Notes under the pieces: generated by a model | What the model was told of the DNA's origin: nothing | Seen by the model: only the letters and a program-made list of their open reading frames with translations | Databases searched by the model: none | Assembly (NCBI RefSeq): GCF_040939455.1 | Contig: NC_134110.1 | Coordinates: forward strand, 96,997,001 to 97,061,000 | Reading direction: 5' to 3' | Origin: Microcebus murinus | Lineage: Eukaryota > Chordata > Mammalia > Primates > Cheirogaleidae | DNA: 64,000 bases | In this document: positions 39,418 to 49,310 of the stretch, piece by piece | How the letters are laid out: every line of letters starts with the position of its first letter | Position numbering within the stretch: the stretch's first letter is position 1 | Translations under genes and position numbers: made by a program

Positions 39418-39440
39418 TAATTACTAGAGCACTAATTACT
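39418..39440. promoter_or_regulatory. Candidate paired homeodomain sites (TAATTACT x2)
   Basis: TAATTACT occurs at 39418-39425 and again at 39433-39440 in direct orientation, about 250 bp before exon 2, in sequence without recognisable repeats. TAATTA is the classic LHX/HOX-class homeodomain core. Function is not shown by sequence alone. Confidence 0.3.
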
Positions 39441-39579
39441 CCAAATCACTGACATCCAGGGTCAGTAAGGATGACAACAGAAACATCAAAGAAAAGATGT
39501 GGCTCACTTGCTATGACAGATTTTTCATAGTCCCAGCCGCAGTACTTTTTTATGGCTACTGTTTTCCAGTGTGATGGTG

Positions 39580-39611
<32 letters not shown>

Positions 39612-39646
39612 AACAAGCACAAAAAAAAAAAAAAGAAAAGAAAACA
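39580..39646 (+). repeat. A-rich (AAAAC)n tract just upstream of exon 2
   Basis: Four to five copies of a CAAAA-type unit are followed by a run of 14 A and AAAAG units, ending 47 bases before exon 2. It lies upstream of the likely branch point and leaves only a short pyrimidine tract ('tttactattatttcattcg') for the acceptor. Such A-rich tracts are prone to length variation. Confidence 0.9.
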
Positions 39647-39693
39647 TACCCACAGTGAAGATTGCTGAATGTTTACTATTATTTCATTCGCAG

Positions 39694-39759
39694 TTTGACG
39701 GTGAGAACATGTATATGAGCATGACAGAGCCGAGCCAGGACTATGTGCCAGCCAGCCAG
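39694..39759 (+). CDS. TOX: TOX exon 2 (22 codons, phase 0-0)
   Basis: Sixty-six bases encode 22 residues that begin F-D-G-E-N-M-Y-M-S-M and end D-Y-V-P-A-S-Q. I recognise this as the segment of TOX after the first coding exon, about residues 35-56 of the human protein from memory. It belongs to the poorly structured N-terminal regulatory region ahead of the HMG box and has no catalytic residues or membrane segments. The acceptor is '...atttcattcgcag' ending at 39693. The donor is 'CAG|gtgggt', with GT at 39760-39761. A plausible branch-point A lies at 39668 in 'tgctgaatg', 26 bases upstream of the exon. Retention past the donor would add Val-Gly and then a TAA stop. The exon is a multiple of three and starts and ends between codons, so skipping it would keep the reading frame. 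Confidence 0.96.
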
Positions 39760-40230
39760 GTGGGTTAATTAATCTTCTCTGCCTTGTTTCAAATTGTAAT
39801 TAAACAAATTCAAAGAGTTGCATTGCAAATGAGTAGCACTATCAGTAACTGCCGCAATCAGGAATAATCATAATTTATAAACAAAGCATTTAAGCCTTGT
39901 TTCCAGTTAATGAGATAGAGCTGATAAAACACGGAGTTGGCATTTGTTGAAAGATACTACCTTGTTTCCTCTCCAGAACGGCAAGCAGCTGTTTTGCCAG
40001 CATGATCTTTCCTAAACAGTTGTTTTACCTTTAGGAAATAAAGTCTTTACAGGTGCAGGTTATTTGTGCTTCTGCCTGTAGACGAGTTAATCATTATAAG
40101 CTACACATGTCACAAATAGCTTTAATTATCAACTGATGGGGCCATTTTCAACAAAATGTTACATTCATAACTGAAATCACGTGGCCGGTGGGCACTATGA
40201 GGCTGCTTTCAGGAACTCCTGGGGAGGTAA

Positions 40231-40302
40231 GGGGTTGGGGTGGGGGTAGGGGTGGGGGTGGGGGTGAGGGTGGGGGTGGGGGTAGGGATGGGGCTGGGGG
40301 AG
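40231..40302 (+). repeat. (GGGGTG)n hexamer array, G-quadruplex candidate
   Basis: Exactly twelve degenerate hexamers fill 72 bases, mostly GGGGTG with variants GGGGTT, GGGGTA, AGGGTG, GGGATG, GGGCTG and GGGGAG. The array lies 472 bp after the exon 2 donor, on the coding (non-template) strand. Nearly every unit has a run of three to five G. This satisfies the usual G-quadruplex rule several times over and also creates many CACCC/KLF/SP-type sites on the opposite strand. Confidence 0.92.
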
Positions 40303-41510
40303 GAGTAGCTTTCAGGCCCCAAAGCAGGACGTGATTGAAACTTTCAAGGGGCACCTTTGTATCTATTTCACTGAGAATGCTTGACAATGTATTTAATCAT
40401 GAGACTTGACAACAAAAGTCCAATGAGAATGTAAATGGTTACATTTATAAAAGTAAATGCTTGACTATTTATTTTTAGATACTTAAGACCAGGCCCTTTA
40501 ATCCAGTGAGGGCATTTAAAGCAAAATTATAACTGCCCTCGGGTGCCAGTGTGACATAAAATATAAGAATATTGTAAGCAAAAATAAAGAAATGAAAGTG
40601 AGGGAGAGTTCACGGGAGCATTTTGTTGACACCAACATCTTTTCTTCCAGAACAGTAAAACCATGGTAGTTTGGAGTTGCATAGATTAGTAACTGTGGTG
40701 TAAACCCTAACATAGTAGTTTTCAACGCCTAAATATCTGCTTAAATAGATAATCGGGAGGGGTGGGGAAATGGGCTTCTATTTTTCTTCAGAGTGGTGTC
40801 AATGAATTAAATCTAATGTGTATGGTAGGGGTGCACTCTGAATAAAACGTCCCGTGCTTTACTTAAAACAGAGACAGGCCGGCATCTCCGTGAACTTTAC
40901 ATCTAGAAGTCAATATGATCTCTGCCTTCTCCAGCACAGGTTCTGGAAATACATGGTATCGTTCAGCCCAAAAGGTCATTGTGAAGTTTGAAGATCCTGA
41001 CCACATTTCCTTCCATTCAACGGAATTGATCGCTCTAAGAATACCTTTGCAAGGCTGAGCTTTGCATTTAGAATTCTTACTTAACTGAGTTCATTCTGCT
41101 AAGTAGCCTCCAAGATCCATAGGTAGTTCTGAATAGGACTGTTTGATTAAAAAATGAAAAATGTTACTATTAATTTTCTTCTAACCATCAATCCCCAAAC
41201 TGTACTGACAAGTTTAGTATTACTATTAGATTAAAGCAACCCGGTATGATCTCTTTGGTGCCTTTAGGGTTTTGAAGTGTAAGGGCTAATTGAATTTGTT
41301 TGAAACAGTAGAAACACAAACTCATAAATGATTGCTCTTATAAAGCAGCTGCTCCCTCTCAGAGAATCATTATGTTCCTCTTAAAGAGTTTTGGATAAAG
41401 GATTGGGAGTTCAGAGCACATATATCATAATGGCTTGACTCCTTAGATTTTTAAATTCAAGTTCAATGCATAATATGATGCTTTTACAGAAATCAAACAA
41501 CTACCATGAT

Positions 41511-41546
41511 CATTCTTAGTATATCAGTCAGGAGTTACTAAGAATG
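41511..41546. repeat. Perfect 11-bp inverted repeat
   Basis: CATTCTTAGTA at 41511-41521 is followed, after a 14-base loop, by its exact reverse complement TACTAAGAATG at 41536-41546. No transposon body is evident. Confidence 0.85.
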
Positions 41547-43669
41547 TTTTAAATACCAGTGATAATTTATAAAGGAGTAAAGAAAGCTCCAAATACTTTT
41601 TGTGCTTTCCAAAGATATGGCAGGTTTGTGAGCCAGAAGTGAACTATTCCTTTAATAGTGTAGTATATATGAAAATGTTTTTAGAATGTGCTATTTTAAA
41701 AATTAGACTAATGTAACATAATACATACTCTGGGGTAAGATAAACTTCACAAATTACATAAGTTGAATGGCCTTAGCTAAATTTTACACTTAACATTCCT
41801 TTTGTTTACTGTAATGTAGTGTGTTCAAGAATTCATTACCTGGTATTCTTTTAGGGAATTTTAATCAATTTACCCCTTTAAGCGACCATAAATAAGATTT
41901 TAGTCATCCTGCAGGAAAAAAAAATAGTTTTGTTCTTTTTCCTACATAACATCAAACATCTGCATAGTTTAGTAATCCACGACAACTTGCCTCATAGCAT
42001 CACTCAACAATTATAATTCCTGTTCAATTTTCAAATCAGTACATGCTTTGGGACTTATAGACTAAGTTGCTAAGTAGCAACATATGGTGCACTACTGCTC
42101 TTGTGATGTTGCTGCGAGCAAATAGCATAATTCTAAACTTGAAATGATTTTTATAGAAAGGCAAAGCTGGAACTGCTCCAAAAATGGAAGTACACCGTAA
42201 AAATTAATGATATTCTTTTAGACAGTCCCAAAGGTCTCTTTGGCGCTATCTACTGCCTGCATTCTATACCTCTTAAGCTAGAGTATACAAATCCTTAAAA
42301 CTTTTTGCATATAGTTTTGTAATTGATAGGCAGCTTTTAAATGGAATGCATTGCCCCATAATAAGCCTGACAAGTATGTAATAAAAACCCATAAGACTTC
42401 CACTTCATTCTGGCACCATTCTTGGAATATTGACTGTTTTCTCCTATAATAGCTAGCTGTTAGTGTTTTGGTCACTCAGGACTTTAATTTAAACATCATT
42501 TAATTTTTCTTACTCTGGGTAGAATTTGAACTATACAATGCCAAAATTTCTTTGTGTGCTTCCAAGCCCTGGCTAAAGGGACTATGTTGCTTCATACCTC
42601 ATGGGCTTAAAGGATCCGTCCTGTAGTTTGTGGGAGAATGCCACTAGCTAATGACAGCGAGGCCAGACCAGCAGCTCATCAGAAACCTGCTCCTGTCTCA
42701 TTCTGAACTCGTCATGTTTGGCGGAGGTGACAGTAGCTATCCCAAGAGGATACAAAGTAGCAGAAACATAAGATGAACACATCTAAAGATGTAACATACA
42801 ACTTTGAGGACTGTAGGTAATAATACTGTATTTGGGATTTTTGCTAAACGGGTAGGTTTTAGCTGCTCTTGCCACCCCCCCCAAAAAAGGTAACTTTGAG
42901 AAATGACAGATATGTTAATTTGCTTCACTATAATAACCATTTTACTATCTATATGTATCTCATAACATCACAATGTATACCTTAAATATATACAATAGAA
43001 TTTACTTAAAAATCCAGCCAGAGTAGACCAATATGCCACTGAACACAAAAACATGGCAGAAGGGACTGACTGGGCTTCCCACCCAGGCTCTGGCTTTGAC
43101 ATGTGCTATGAGCTCTTCCTCTTTCTCTTAGACTCTAGCCGGGTCACAAACCCCTAGAATAACAGTAGTACCTTCTGTAGTTCATTGCATGTCACTGTAC
43201 TCAAGATAGCACATGCTGGTCTGAATTAAATACATCCAAGAAAGGAGAAGAGGAGTCTAATTCTTCTCTTCATCAGAACTTTCCATGACACCAAGTTATT
43301 TAAGTTCAGTTTAGTTTTGAATGTGCCATTGCTTTTCCTCGTTCTTTCTTCTTTGATGGCAGTTTCAAGAATGTCCTTTCCCACGGCTACCTGTTCATTC
43401 TGTGCTGTCCACCCACATTGGCAACGTTTCCCCTGTTCCCTGGACATGGGGGCTCTGCTCCTCTCATGCCGGCCTCAGTCGGGGTACTGTGTGAAAAGAT
43501 TGAGAAGGACTGATCTTTTTAATTCAAGAAATAATCTCTTAATAGAGGGAATCAAGATTTTTCTGGTGTCAGGGTATGGAGATGCTCCGGTTACTTGATT
43601 GAACCAGATTTTTTCTTACATTGCTTCCTCCGTGACCTTGGCCTTTGCTCTGCTGAACCTTTTCCTTCT

Positions 43670-43760
43670 GTTTGGTTTCCCTCCATCCTGCCTTGCTTCC
43701 TTCATTCCCTCCCTCCTCCTTCCTGCTTTCATTCCTTCCTTTCTCCTTCTTTCCATGAAT
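43670..43760 (+). repeat. Pyrimidine-rich tract (CCTTC/TTCC-type)
   Basis: About 90 bases are almost entirely C and T, with many CCTCC and TTCC units. It is simple-sequence or low-complexity DNA. Confidence 0.75.
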
Positions 43761-43971
43761 ATTATCCTTTGAACCTGAACTAATTTTTGTTGTTAATTTT
43801 GAGCATCGCAGTAAACCCTAAATATTAAATGTCCTGACCCCAAATCACACATTAGATGATTCTTAGGTTGTGATCAGTTTTCTCTCTGTCCCTGCCCCAG
43901 CTCCCCGAGCCGCCACTGGAGTTCTGTCTCTTACCTGGTCCCTCAAATCTTAAGGTTAAAAATAAAAGCCC

Positions 43972-44052
43972 AGGAATTGGAGCTTGCAGTGAACTATGAT
44001 GATGCCAGGACAACAGAGTCAGACTCTGTCTAAAAAAAAATAATAATAATAA
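43972..44052 (+). repeat. Alu right-arm fragment with (TAA)n tail
   Basis: 'gagcttgcagtgaactatga' and 'acaacagagtcagactctgt', then 'ctaaaaaaaa' running into TAATAATAAT. It is the 3' end of a truncated Alu. Confidence 0.85.
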
Positions 44053-44429
44053 CAGTGGTAAAATATAGCAATATTATGTTTTCCTGGAATCTTACAACTA
44101 AGCATTTGACATACATTTCATACAATACATTTTGAGTATAAAATTTGAAGAGCATGTGTGTATCCAGGGCAGTTCTCATGCGAGTTGCAGGTTTAATGTC
44201 CCACTCCACTGGGCACCTGTCTCTGAGCGCAGTGCAGATTCAACATATCAATTCATTAGACCACAGCTCATCACCTTCAACCTGCTTCCTAAGCCCCCAC
44301 GTGTCTCTTCTCCTTGTACTGCCTGTAGTTGTGTCAGTACCACCTACCCAAATCCCCAAGTTGGGGGCCCAGGGAGTCTCTCCCATTACTCAGCCTTTAG
44401 TTAATCCCAGATATTGTTGCTTCTACTTT

Positions 44430-44800
44430 TTTGCCTAACTTTTGAATCTGTCTTCTTTCTCTAACTACACAATTCTTGTCTTAGCTCTGGGCATTACAGT
44501 TTCTCATGAACTCATCTCACCTTCTCTCACTTCCACTTTCCCATCTCTCCTCACTTTTGCTAAATGGTGCACACCTCTGTGCACCACCCGTGTCTGTAAG
44601 TCTCAGCCATCGAGGTGCATGTTTGCCCCTGTGTGTCATGTGGCACACAAGAGTCACCAGGGATGCCCTTGTCTTGCCCACCTGATCGTGAGCTCTTGAA
44701 GGCGGGACTTGCTCTTGTTTCTGTCCAGATCTCCTAAAATAATGTCTGACATAACAGAGGTATGCAGCATTAATTGTTGAAAGATGAGTAAATTAATTAA
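44430..44800 (+). repeat. L2 LINE 3' end
   Basis: A pyrimidine-rich body is followed by the typical L2 3' blocks 'gtgagctcttgaaggcggga', 'cttgctcttgtttctgtcc', 'aataatgtctgacataacag', 'gtatgcagcattaattgttg' and 'aaagatgagtaa'. Confidence 0.75.
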
Positions 44801-47800
44801 TATAATTTGTTTACAGATTTTTTAAAAATCACATTCATTCTTTGAGTCTTCTATCGCAATGATTCTCAGCCCTGTATTGTAGACATTTTGCAAATCCAGC
44901 CCTGACTGGTCCATTGCAGTAGCACCCCCATCTACATGCCAATGCCATTATATATCAGAATCATTTCAAGTACAAGACTCAAGGAGTTAATATAAAAATA
45001 AACTAGATAATAATAGGCAATTATTTTTACAATAATATCATGATGTTTCTTTATCATCAGCAATATAATGACAGTGGAACCAGTAGGATTCTCCAAGTTC
45101 CTTTTTGTACTATATTCTCTCCAATCTATTGTTAGATTGATGTTTTAAGATTTGCAAACATATTGATGACTCCGTATTTTTTTAATTACATGTTTCCCTA
45201 ATAAGAAAACTCTTCGGGTTAGAGTGTAAATGAGGTATGACAAAAAGGGCCTAGAAAGTATAATATTTTTAAAGACTATTTTGGGGGAAAAAAACTCTTT
45301 ACTATGGGCCATAAAATTTCCATGATTGTGACATAAATTTGAGCTATAAATTAAACCAATTACTTTAGATTGGTTCCTTTTGGCAGAAATTTCAGAAGTA
45401 AAATCAACTTGACTTTTTGACCATTGACCCAATAAAATGATAAAGCTGCCACACTTGGAGTAATCTAGTTAGTCCAACAAAGTCTGACATCTTAACAAGC
45501 CCAGACTAGTTCCTCAAACCAGTCTTCAGTGTAACATTCAAATGATTACTCTGTGCAGTCCCGGAGGTATTCATTACAGACAAAATTGCTCTTGTTGCCT
45601 TGCATACAAGCTGAGTTTTCAATGGGAAATGAAAGGATGCCTGGAAAAATAGGCCACCTAATTAAGTTAAACTACTCTAGCATTTGGCTTGACATCTTCA
45701 TTACTCAAAATTAAAAAGATGCTTCACTTGAGCACACAAGTTACTATTGTTTATGTTGTTTTCTTCCTAAATTGGCTTCTTACATGGAACTCTGTTTTTC
45801 AGCATTATATCTTGAAATAGCTCACATATATCTTGTAGTTTATAAAAATGTCTTAATAGCTATATAGATGCTGAATGCAGGCACCCTACAAATATATATC
45901 TTAGGGCTTGTGATAGCTAACCACACATCAGTCTTTCTGAATAATTTTTTTGACCAACCACATTGGTGTGGTTGAACTTTAGGTAATTCTTTATACCTAC
46001 CCAGCCTTTATTATTATTTATTATTGTTATTATTTTAGTCGAGTATTGACTCTGTTAGCTGCAAATGATTATCTATGTGAAAATATGAATTCCTAAAAAA
46101 ATATAAATAGACCATAAAATTTAAACTGAAATTCATTTGTCCAGTAAAAGTGTTTTATATCAACCTCAGCAGCAGAGCTATTTTAGGAACATTTTAAAAC
46201 ATAAAACACATGTAGAGCACACCATCTACTGATTGCCAGTTTCTACTCATTGACACTAATGAGGCTGCTGACAGGTTAAATGTTGTGTATCATATACATT
46301 TCCAAGCTGTGTGATTTGTGAATATAAGATTCATTTTTTACTTCAGAAAAGGAATGTTTGTTGCTGGGTATGCATGAGAATTTTATTCTAATTGTCTAAT
46401 AGTATGTTTTTTCAAGCACTAGGGAAATGTATTTCAGTGATAAAAATTATGAAAATATCTGACTGAAATAGCATTAGTGGAAAAAAACAGAAAACGCTGA
46501 AAACGCTGAGCTCCATGTGGCACATGGTTTACTCCGTGGGCAAAAGCTGAGTGGCGCCAACACATTTGGGCGTTGGGAGGAGGGCTGTGTCTCCACTACA
46601 CAGCCTGAGCAGTTAGGCCCTGGCGTTCGATACATTTTGAAATCAGCCCTTTGGCTTCTTCACAGTCATATTTTGAAGACTTTTTTCTTTAGGACGTGGA
46701 CAATTATGAAATCCTAAACGATCCTTTCTGTTAAATATTGCAATTATAACATGCTGTATTTTTTCTGCCACTTATAATAAACCTGTCACTAAAGAAGCCC
46801 CCCCCCAATAAGTATAGTATTTCAAATTAAGAATAATAGCATGTTGAATGCTGTCACCTGTTTATGTCAACTCCATTTCCAAGGTGCCTGACTGTTCTAA
46901 ACAATCACTAAATTTTTAAAATGTCAATATGTCAAGTAGAAGCAATTTTGCCCATTTTTAGTATAAGAACACTGAGGCTCAGAAAAGCAGAGGTGTTTTC
47001 CACCCACCCCTTCTGCATTTCCTCACCTGCCACTCCAGACACCTCCTAAAGAGGGTCAAGTTTCCCTTTGCAGTTTCAGTTCCTTGGTTTGGGAACAGAC
47101 CTAGCTAGACTTCTCAGAAACACAGAGGGTTCGGTTTAATCTTTATCTATATCCATATTTTTTCTTTCTCCTGTGTCCTTTCTGATCTATATTGTTTCAC
47201 AATTTGGACATAAAAAATTTTAACTATAATCCTTAATGATTTGAAATTAATTGGTGGCTATCTTGGAAAATATTCTCCACACATTTCTTGCTGTTCATAA
47301 GTTATGGTAATTGATCCTATTGGGTAGCAAAGCCAAACAAGTGACTTCTGAGACCCAGCATCAAATTGTTCAAACAGTCTGAAACTCACAGGGCTCTGAT
47401 GGTTGTGATTTGAGCCCAGTAATGAAGGTTTCCTGGGCCTCCTGGCATTCATTTCAGGAGAAGGCTCTCCTTCAAGAAGAGCTAAGCCTACTGTGAGCTG
47501 TTATTTTCTAAAATCAGAAAGCAGAGTGGCCTTGGAGGAAATGGAGCTGGGGAACAATAGGATTGCAGGGTATGGCAGGGCCAGCAGCTCTGTCCAGGCT
47601 TGGACAGCTAGACTTAATTTTATTTTAGAACTGTAAGGTCAAAATGTTGACATACTGGCTTCACTCCCTTTTAGTACTGAGATAACTCCAGTGTGTTACG
47701 TGGGAGGGAATACTCTGAGAAATATTAAGTTGGGCCAAATGAGACCATGGATATTTGACCATTTTTTAGTTACAATAGCAGTGATTTCATATTTATTCAC

Positions 47801-48730
47801 ATATAAAAGCTGTACAAATATAATAGTTCTTTGCTGACCCTGGATTTTTTGATCCAGACCGGCGATTCCTCCATGCCAGTACCGCCACTGCCCACTGTTC
47901 CCTCTGCACTCCGTACTCCACGCTTCTTCTAGTCCACCCTGGATGCTAACAAAGCATAGGAGGGCTTTCCATAGATGACATCTCACCCTCCCCTCTTCTC
48001 CTCCCCAAGGATCCCACCTTCTGGGAAACTGAATGTGGAGGGGTCTTATCTTCATTAATCTGGGAAAATTCTCTCCACCTGTTGTACTGTTTTTCTTCCC
48101 CATCCCCATCTTCAGTGTAAGCCTTCTTTGTAGCAAACATTTAGGAAGTGAGATGACCTCCAATAGTTAAAGGTACTTCCCTGGTATAAAGATCCAAAGA
48201 GTAGGAATTGCCTGTCAGTGTGTGATGAGTAGAAACAGGAGCTTCTTTCCCCCTTTCCTGGACCCCTTGATTGACGAGCCAGACCAAGAACACAGGCCAT
48301 CTGTTAGCTCCCGTCCTTTGCTAATGTGGCTTCTTCATGAAGAATGTGAGTTTATACACCCACTGTTTATTGATTTCCACTCAAGAGACAAAAACGAAAA
48401 CAATCGCCATGAACACATACAGCATGTATTTTAAAATTGATATACAAAATATATACCTATAAAAATAGGCCAACACTGAGTACACAGCCCCATGCTGGCT
48501 GCTTGCATCTGATTGAGCAAATACAGCCTGACCCTGACCATCAGCAAAAATCAATTTAACACAGGGTTTTTTACAAAATGAAAATTTATTGAAGCTAAAA
48601 GACTGCACATGTTTAAAAATAGTATATTAAAATTCAATTCACTGTATTCAATTATTAAATGTAAATAAAAAAATCTATGTAATGATACTGTGGGTTTCCC
48701 CTCTACCCAACTCATTCTATAAATAACAAG
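44800..48730. other. Mostly unassigned intron sequence
   Basis: No gene is seen. A weak hAT-like fragment may lie at 44,855-44,960, a (TTA)n run at 46,010-46,035 and a C run at 46,798-46,807. A 155-codon minus-strand frame (48163-47696) matches nothing. The RUNX-type cluster at 45.9 kb is listed separately. Confidence 0.5.
45919..45974. promoter_or_regulatory. Candidate RUNX-site cluster with inverted repeat
   Basis: The 20-base string 'caaccacattggtgtggttg' at 45955-45974 is a perfect 8-bp inverted repeat (CAACCACA / TGTGGTTG) with a TTGG spacer. Each arm contains the RUNX core AACCACA. A third AACCACA lies at 45919-45925. The motif match is seen directly. RUNX occupancy is an inference, made attractive because RUNX1/3 act in the T cells where TOX is regulated. 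Confidence 0.4.
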
Positions 48731-48734
48731 GAAA

Positions 48735-48795
48735 TAATTTAACCTCTCTGGGCCTCATTTTCTTCATCTGCAAAGTGGGGGGATGATTCCTTAGG
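48735..48795 (+). repeat. MIR core fragment
   Basis: 'aatttaacctctctgggcct', 'cattttcttcatctgcaaag' and 'tggggggatgattcc' are the MIR central blocks. Confidence 0.65.
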
Positions 48796-49089
48796 TTTCT
48801 TCTTGAGCAAGCATGCTGTGATTCCATTTAAGTATAAATATAAAGCTCTAGAACATTATCCTCAGGCAACAAATGAATAAGATTATTTATCTTAGTGTGA
48901 TTGGTAATAAGAAAATTGGAATCATCCTAAATGTTCAAAAATAGAGAACTGGTAGAATAAATTATAGAACATGAAGATAATATGCAGCCATCTAAACAGT
49001 AATATAGATAATATTTATTGGCATGGAAAATTATTCAGAATCCGTTTTAAGTGATCAGATTAAATTATACAATGGTATGATAATAACAA

Positions 49090-49310
49090 TGTAGCTAACA
49101 TTTATTGATTGCTTCTTCATCTCATTTATTTTATTTAATACTGATATATACTTAATGAGCTGAATACTATAGCCGTATGTTATAGCTTCAGAAACTGAGT
49201 CTTAAGGAAAATAAATAACTAAAAAAAAAAAGAAAGAAAATAAATAACTGCATCTACTAAGAGAAGGGCTAAGATTTGCATTTAGCTTCAAAATCAGAGC
49301 TCTATGATCT
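49090..49310 (-). repeat. MIR SINE, antisense, diverged
   Basis: 'gctaacatttattgattgct', 'gcttcagaaactgagtctta', 'agaagggctaagatttgcat' and 'aatcagagctctatgatctg' follow antisense MIR order. A short A-rich insertion occurs near 49,220-49,240. Confidence 0.65.

Larger units (their letters stand above)
37640..43960. other. Repeat-poor interval around exon 2
   Basis: Apart from exon 2, the A-rich tract and the G-rich array, I recognise no SINE, LINE, LTR or DNA-transposon copy in about 6.3 kb. Some parts (39,240-39,480 and 40,800-41,300) read like conserved non-coding sequence, but conservation cannot be seen from one genome. Confidence 0.5.

Noticed and set aside
39561..39569. Alternative acceptor 'ttttccag' upstream of exon 2
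   Set aside because: Using it would add 124 bases, shift the frame and include the A-rich tract. The acceptor at 39693 matches the known protein junction.
39571..39768. Open frame running from the A-rich tract through exon 2, suggesting an alternative first exon
   Set aside because: The upstream part is Lys/Asn/Gln from simple repeat, and the real acceptor and TOX residues begin at 39694. No promoter signal is seen.
40148..40387. Minus-strand poly-proline open frame
   Set aside because: It is the antisense reading of the GGGGTG hexamer array.
47696..48163. Minus-strand open frame of 155 codons
   Set aside because: There is no domain, no splice support and no homology I can see. It is consistent with chance in GC-balanced intron sequence.
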